Assembly (NCBI GenBank): GCA_045124505.1
Contig: JBGVLZ010000090.1
Span: 1-64,000 of the forward strand
DNA: 64,000 bases
Reading direction: 5' to 3'
Source: RGIG7213 sp045124505
GTDB lineage: Bacteria > Bacillota > Clostridia > Oscillospirales > CAG-272
A model generated the notes under the pieces. It was given only the letters and a program-made list of their open reading frames with translations, ran no database searches and was not told where the DNA came from. Positions 60,432 to 64,000 of the stretch are shown here, piece after piece. The position numbers and the translations under genes are program-made. Every line of letters begins with the position of its first letter. The stretch's first letter is position 1.

Positions 60432-60453
60432 TCGTAATTTATACAAACCGTTT

Positions 60454-60486
60454 GTATCCGTCTTGGAAAAACCGAGGCGGATACAG
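60454..60486 (+). other. Stem-loop between the major pilin and sortase genes
   Basis: TGTATCCGTCTTGG (60454-60467) pairs with CCGAGGCGGATACA (60473-60486), with G-U pairs and an A-rich loop. No T-tract follows, so it is not a full terminator. It may protect the pilin mRNA 3' end or lower sortase expression. Confidence 0.6.
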
Positions 60487-60504
60487 CGGTAAGGAGAACC
60501 CTTC

Positions 60505-61359
60505 ATGAAGAAAAAAAATAATCGATTGACAACAATTCTCTTGATAATTATCTTTATTGCAGGGCTGTCCTTACTGCTGTATCCGAGCATAAGCGACTAT
60601 TGGAATTCGTTTACGCAATCTAAGGCTATTGCAAGTTATGTGCAGAACGTATCTGACTTGAATAAGGAAAATTATGATGCTATCATAAATGATGCTTTGA
60701 AATATAATGCTTCTTTGAAAAGCCGATATAACAGTTATGTACTCAGCGAACAGCAGCAAAAGGAATACACAAGCCTTTTGAATGTATCGGGCGACGGTGT
60801 TATGGCGTATGTCGATATACCTACTATAAAAGTAACTCTCCCGATTTATCACGGCACATCAGAGGAAGTGCTCCAGACAACTGTGGGACACCTTGAATGG
60901 ACGAGTCTTCCTGTGGGCGGTATAGATTCACACTGTGTTATTTCAGGGCACAGAGGACTTCCGAGTGCAAAGCTTTTTACAGACCTCGATAAGCTTATTG
61001 AGGGTGATATATTTATGATACGTGTGCTCGACGAAGTGCTTACTTATGAAATTGATAAAATACGTATCGTTGAACCTACAGAAACGAATGATTTGAAAAT
61101 AGTAGCAGGGGAAGACCTTTGCACACTTGTCACCTGTACACCGTACGGTGTAAATTCACACCGTCTGCTTGTAAGAGGACATAGGATCGAAAATATTGAA
61201 GAATCCGAGGTAGCACGTGTTGTGGCTGATGCCATGCAGATCAAACCGCTTGTTGTGGCACCTGTTTTGGCAATGCCGGTGTTGCTTGTGCTTCTTATAA
61301 TACTCATGGTGCCGAAGAAAAATAAAAATGGAAACGGAGATGATACCGATGATGAATAA
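60505..61359 (+). CDS. Class C pilin-polymerising sortase
   Basis: A 284-residue sortase that links pilin subunits through Lys-Thr isopeptide bonds. An N-terminal membrane helix (about 8-30) and a C-terminal one (about 250-270) followed by a charged tail are typical of class C. VISGHRGLPSA holds the catalytic His, TLVTCTPYG the Cys, and HRLLVRGHR the Arg. A lid-type DPW/DPF motif is not evident in the expected region. TAAGGAGAACCC precedes the ATG. It is directly downstream of the major pilin gene. Confidence 0.92.
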   Translation: MKKKNNRLTTILLIIIFIAGLSLLLYPSISDYWNSFTQSKAIASYVQNVSDLNKENYDAIINDALKYNASLKSRYNSYVLSEQQQKEYTSLLNVSGDGVMAYVDIPTIKVTLPIYHGTSEEVLQTTVGHLEWTSLPVGGIDSHCVISGHRGLPSAKLFTDLDKLIEGDIFMIRVLDEVLTYEIDKIRIVEPTETNDLKIVAGEDLCTLVTCTPYGVNSHRLLVRGHRIENIEESEVARVVADAMQIKPLVVAPVLAMPVLLVLLIILMVPKKNKNGNGDDTDDE

Positions 61360-62242
61360 AAAAACGGTCGGCGTTTTGCTTGCTGTGATAATGCTTACAG
61401 CGTCGCTTTTTACTGTTTTTACGTCGGCATTCACTGTTGATCTTAACCGCGGAGTCAGCCTTGAAGTAACTGATCTGCCGTTTGCGGGAATGACATTCAA
61501 CGCATATCTCGTGGCAGAGTTTAACGAATACGGCGGATTGACTCCGAGCAGTAGTTTTCCGTCATTTAATTCAAAACTGAATAGCAGTACAGATTATCCT
61601 GCGCTTTACGATACACTTCTGAAGGAAATATTTGCAAGATCAATTACGCCCGATGCGATAGCATCAAGTGATGAATACGGTAATGCATTGTTTAATTCGT
61701 TGGATCTTAAGCACGGCTTGTATTTTGTCACAGGTGATAAATTTGTAAGGGACGGAAATGTATACAGCATGGCTCCGTTTTTGACAACGCTTCCGTTTGA
61801 ATATGATGACGGCATCAGTTACGAAGTCGTCGCAAGTGCAAAATTTGATATTTTACCCTTGGTTGATAATTATACAGTATGTAAAGTCTGGGATGACGAA
61901 GGTGCCGAGGAAAAACGACCGTCTAAAATAGATGTTGTTCTGTATTGCGACGGCAGTGTGTACGACGAAATTTCTCTTCCGCACGACGGAAGCTGGGAAT
62001 ATGAATGGAAAGAACTTCCGTCCGACCATACATGGTGGATAGAAGAAAAAGAGATCAAAGATTATAAAAGCGTTATAACACATAACGGAACAGCATTTGT
62101 GATCAAAAACACATTTACAGGTACCGTACCGCCTGTGGTGGACATACCTTCAACAGGACAGCTTTGGTGGCCTGTTCCGATTTTGCTTTGCATCGGTTCT
62201 TTCTTTGTTATTCTCGGTCTTATAAGACGTAAAAAAGCATAA
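61349..62242 (+). CDS. Minor (basal) pilin with IPSTG sorting signal
   Basis: A 297-residue wall protein. The signal peptide ends near FTSAF. An N-terminal pilin domain (about 30-165) begins VTDLPFAGMTFNAYLV, and a Cna B-type domain (about 180-260) contains YTVCKVWDDEG and WEYEWKELPSD. The sorting signal is IPSTGQ, not LPxTG, followed by a hydrophobic helix and RRKKA. The ATG at 61349 is chosen because GGAG lies 9-12 nt upstream; it overlaps the class C sortase stop. It is likely the basal anchor of the pilus, handled by the adjoining second sortase. Confidence 0.85.
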   Translation: MMNKKTVGVLLAVIMLTASLFTVFTSAFTVDLNRGVSLEVTDLPFAGMTFNAYLVAEFNEYGGLTPSSSFPSFNSKLNSSTDYPALYDTLLKEIFARSITPDAIASSDEYGNALFNSLDLKHGLYFVTGDKFVRDGNVYSMAPFLTTLPFEYDDGISYEVVASAKFDILPLVDNYTVCKVWDDEGAEEKRPSKIDVVLYCDGSVYDEISLPHDGSWEYEWKELPSDHTWWIEEKEIKDYKSVITHNGTAFVIKNTFTGTVPPVVDIPSTGQLWWPVPILLCIGSFFVILGLIRRKKA

Positions 62243-62982
62243 TGAAAAAGGGAACTGTATTAATTATTGCAGGACTTTTGATAATTCTTTCGGCGGTATG
62301 CCTTACCGGGTATAATCTCTACACGGCTGATGCGGCTTACAAGGATGCATCTGACGTGCTTGATCAGCTGCAGGATCTTATTCCTGATGTGCAGACAGTG
62401 CCATCTGAGGATAAAAACGACGGCACAGACACATCAAATACGCATGAGGGTGAAACTGATTCGGATGGAGTGACTGTCGAGGACGGAAGCTCCGATGTGC
62501 AGATAAAACCGATAGCACCGCAAACACCGTCATACGTTCTTAATCCCGATATCGAAATGCCTGTAAAGACATTAAACGATCAGGAATACATAGGTGTTCT
62601 TGAGATCCCGGATATTTCTTTAAGGCTTCCCGTTATATCAAAAATGTCATATCCGAAGCTGAAAAAAGCACCGTGCCGTTACAGCGGTTCGGTTTATAAG
62701 GATAATTTGGTAATAGGTGCACACTGCTATGAGCATTTTTTTGCAAAGCTTAAAACGCTTACAATGGGGGCTCAGGTCAAGTTTATTGATGTTGACGGAA
62801 ACCTTTTTGTGTATGAGGTTATAGCAAAGGAAACTATCAGTAAAAAAAGTCCGTATGATTTAAAAACGGGAGATTGGGAGCTTACGCTTTTCACCTGCCC
62901 GATCTTGGCAAATACCGACACACGTATTGCCATGCGCTGTGAACGTACATATCCCGACAAATCCGTTTTTAATAATAAATGA
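62242..62982 (+). CDS. Second sortase of the pilus operon (class D/E-like)
   Basis: A 246-residue sortase. An N-terminal membrane helix (about 5-25), then an acidic Ser/Thr/Asp-rich linker (about 55-90), lead to the sortase domain, with GVLEIPDISLRLPV at its start. IGAHCYEHF holds His, TLFTCP the Cys, and TRIAMRCER the Arg. It lacks a C-terminal membrane helix, so it is not class C. Its ATG overlaps the minor pilin stop (TAATG). It most likely attaches the finished pilus to the wall through the IPSTG basal pilin (inference). Confidence 0.85.
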   Translation: MKKGTVLIIAGLLIILSAVCLTGYNLYTADAAYKDASDVLDQLQDLIPDVQTVPSEDKNDGTDTSNTHEGETDSDGVTVEDGSSDVQIKPIAPQTPSYVLNPDIEMPVKTLNDQEYIGVLEIPDISLRLPVISKMSYPKLKKAPCRYSGSVYKDNLVIGAHCYEHFFAKLKTLTMGAQVKFIDVDGNLFVYEVIAKETISKKSPYDLKTGDWELTLFTCPILANTDTRIAMRCERTYPDKSVFNNK

Positions 62983-62995
62983 AAATGAGTATAGT

Positions 62996-63025
62996 AAAAG
63001 CAGACTTACAACAAGCCTGCTTTTT
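62996..63025 (+). terminator. Terminator of the pilus operon
   Basis: AAAAGCAG-A-CTT pairs with AAG-C-CTGCTTTT (62996-63024), followed by CTTG and TTTT. It lies 14 nt after the sortase stop. Confidence 0.82.
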
Positions 63026-63050
63026 CTTGTTTTAAAATATATGTGTATCC

Positions 63051-63080
63051 TTGACAAAACGGTGTATTGTGTGCAATAAT
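63051..63080 (+). promoter_or_regulatory. Promoter of the asparaginase gene
   Basis: A perfect TTGACA (63051-63056), with AATAAT (63075-63080) 18 bp downstream as the best -10. Confidence 0.6.
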
Positions 63081-63113
63081 ATATATGCAGTCGATTAAAA
63101 GGAAGCGTGATGG

Positions 63114-64000
63114 ATGAAAAAGGGAAAATTTAATATTTTGCTTGTTCTGACGGGTGGGACGATATGCTCATTTGCCGATTCGAAAGGTGAGAGAGCATCA
63201 AAAACCAAAGAAGCGCAAGCGCTGATAGTGGAAAATTTCAGAAACAGTAATTCTGTTTATAAAAGCGAGGATCGCGCGACATTTACACCGAGCTTTTTGC
63301 TTGATATTTTGAGCGAAAATATGACACTTACGCATTGGAACACTTTGATTAGTGGGCTCAAAAAACAAGATTTTTCTTTATATGACGGTGTGATAATACT
63401 TCACGGAACTGATACGCTTGCGTATACAGCATCGCTTTTGTCGCTTTTGCTTGCAGGAATAAAAATACCTGTGTTTCTTGTTTCGAGTCAGTTGCCTATA
63501 TACGAGAAAGAAGCGAATGGAAACGATAATTTTAAAACCGCTGTTGAACTTATAATAAACGGAATAAAACCGAATGTTTATGCTGTATATAAAAACAGCG
63601 ACGGCAAAATGTATGTACACTACGGCTGCCATTTACTGCAGTGTGCCAATCATTCAAATGATTTTTACAGCTGTGATATGACTGAAATTGATGAAAATAC
63701 GGCTGTATTTGAAGGTGAAAAAACAAAAGCCGAAACGATGCTCCTTGAAAAAATCGATTCACTTTCATCACGTGTTATAAAAATTGAGCCGTATGTGGGA
63801 ATTGATTACAGCACATTCAACCTTGACGGTGTAAAAGCAGTTTTGCATGGCACATATCATTCAAGCACCCTTTCCGTCAATCCGTATAAAGAGGAACGTG
63901 AGTCACCGGATTCTGTTATGTATCTCAAAAAACTGTGCGATGATGTAACACCTGAAATACCGATATTTATACACCCTTGCGATGAAAATGCTTATTCATA
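63114..64000 (+). CDS. L-asparaginase (partial, runs off window)
   Basis: At least 295 residues of a type I/II asparaginase-like amidohydrolase that hydrolyses asparagine to aspartate. VLTGGTICSFADSKG (about 11-25) holds the catalytic Thr of the TGGTI motif. ILHGTDTLAYTA carries the second Thr-Asp pair, and VSSQLPIYE follows. There is no signal peptide, so it is probably cytoplasmic. The start follows AAAAGGAAG. No stop is met before the end of the window. About 30-40 residues are probably missing. Confidence 0.9.
   Translation, partial: MKKGKFNILLVLTGGTICSFADSKGERASKTKEAQALIVENFRNSNSVYKSEDRATFTPSFLLDILSENMTLTHWNTLISGLKKQDFSLYDGVIILHGTDTLAYTASLLSLLLAGIKIPVFLVSSQLPIYEKEANGNDNFKTAVELIINGIKPNVYAVYKNSDGKMYVHYGCHLLQCANHSNDFYSCDMTEIDENTAVFEGEKTKAETMLLEKIDSLSSRVIKIEPYVGIDYSTFNLDGVKAVLHGTYHSSTLSVNPYKEERESPDSVMYLKKLCDDVTPEIPIFIHPCDENAYS

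Overview
The window looks like the chromosome of a low-GC Gram-positive anaerobe of the class Clostridia, most likely a gut Ruminococcaceae/Oscillospirales-type organism. This rests on gene order (a yicC-remA-gmk-rpoZ-priA-def-fmt-yugP-rsmB-rlmN-stp-prkC-rsgA block typical of Firmicutes), on strong Shine-Dalgarno sites, on sigma-A promoters that almost all have 17-bp spacers, on T-box riboswitches, and on sortase-assembled pili. No rRNA or canonical tRNA genes, CRISPR arrays or complete insertion sequences were seen.

Layout. 1-4.7 kb: glycosyltransferase and class B sortase (minus), SGNH hydrolase (plus), and a UPF0210/ACT pair (minus). 4.8-17.5 kb: one long plus-strand housekeeping operon with overlapping or closely spaced genes, from a consensus promoter at 4844 to a terminator after rsgA. 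17.7-38.3 kb: an accessory region of mostly small plus-strand units. It holds an SDR gene with a truncated second copy, two paralogues of an unrecognised family, PadR/DUF2812, an EamA transporter and two P-loop proteins. It also holds a lipid or acyl-metabolism cluster (acyl-CoA ligase, MarR, acyltransferase, condensation-fold acyltransferase), a degenerate deformylase, a secreted endonuclease/phosphatase-fold lipoprotein, nucleotidyltransferase, GNAT and XRE genes.

38.4-46.6 kb (minus): two T-box-controlled units. A T-box with apparent specifier UUC (Phe) precedes a phenylacetate-CoA ligase and an ACT protein, followed by DAHP synthase. A T-box with apparent specifier CUC (Leu) precedes an isopropylmalate-synthase-like protein that has lost its catalytic motifs and, 1 nt later, an acyl-CoA ligase fused to an N-terminal TIM-barrel domain. 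I infer a theme: amino-acid starvation switches on activation of carboxylic acids, possibly for reductive carboxylation to amino acids.

46.7-51.9 kb (minus): an RNA-repair locus made of RtcB ligase, an SPFH/Band-7 protein, an unannotated 49-aa ORF, a structured RNA containing a degenerate tRNA-like element, and two WYL regulators. The SPFH + tRNA-like RNA + RtcB combination is known from comparative genomics but is little studied. Here there is also a potential RNA switch at the ribosome binding site of the small ORF.

52-63 kb (plus): a PHP phosphoesterase, then a pilus operon of coiled-coil protein, signal peptidase I, large LPETG adhesin, major pilin, class C sortase, minor pilin and second sortase. 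An asparaginase gene runs off the end of the window.
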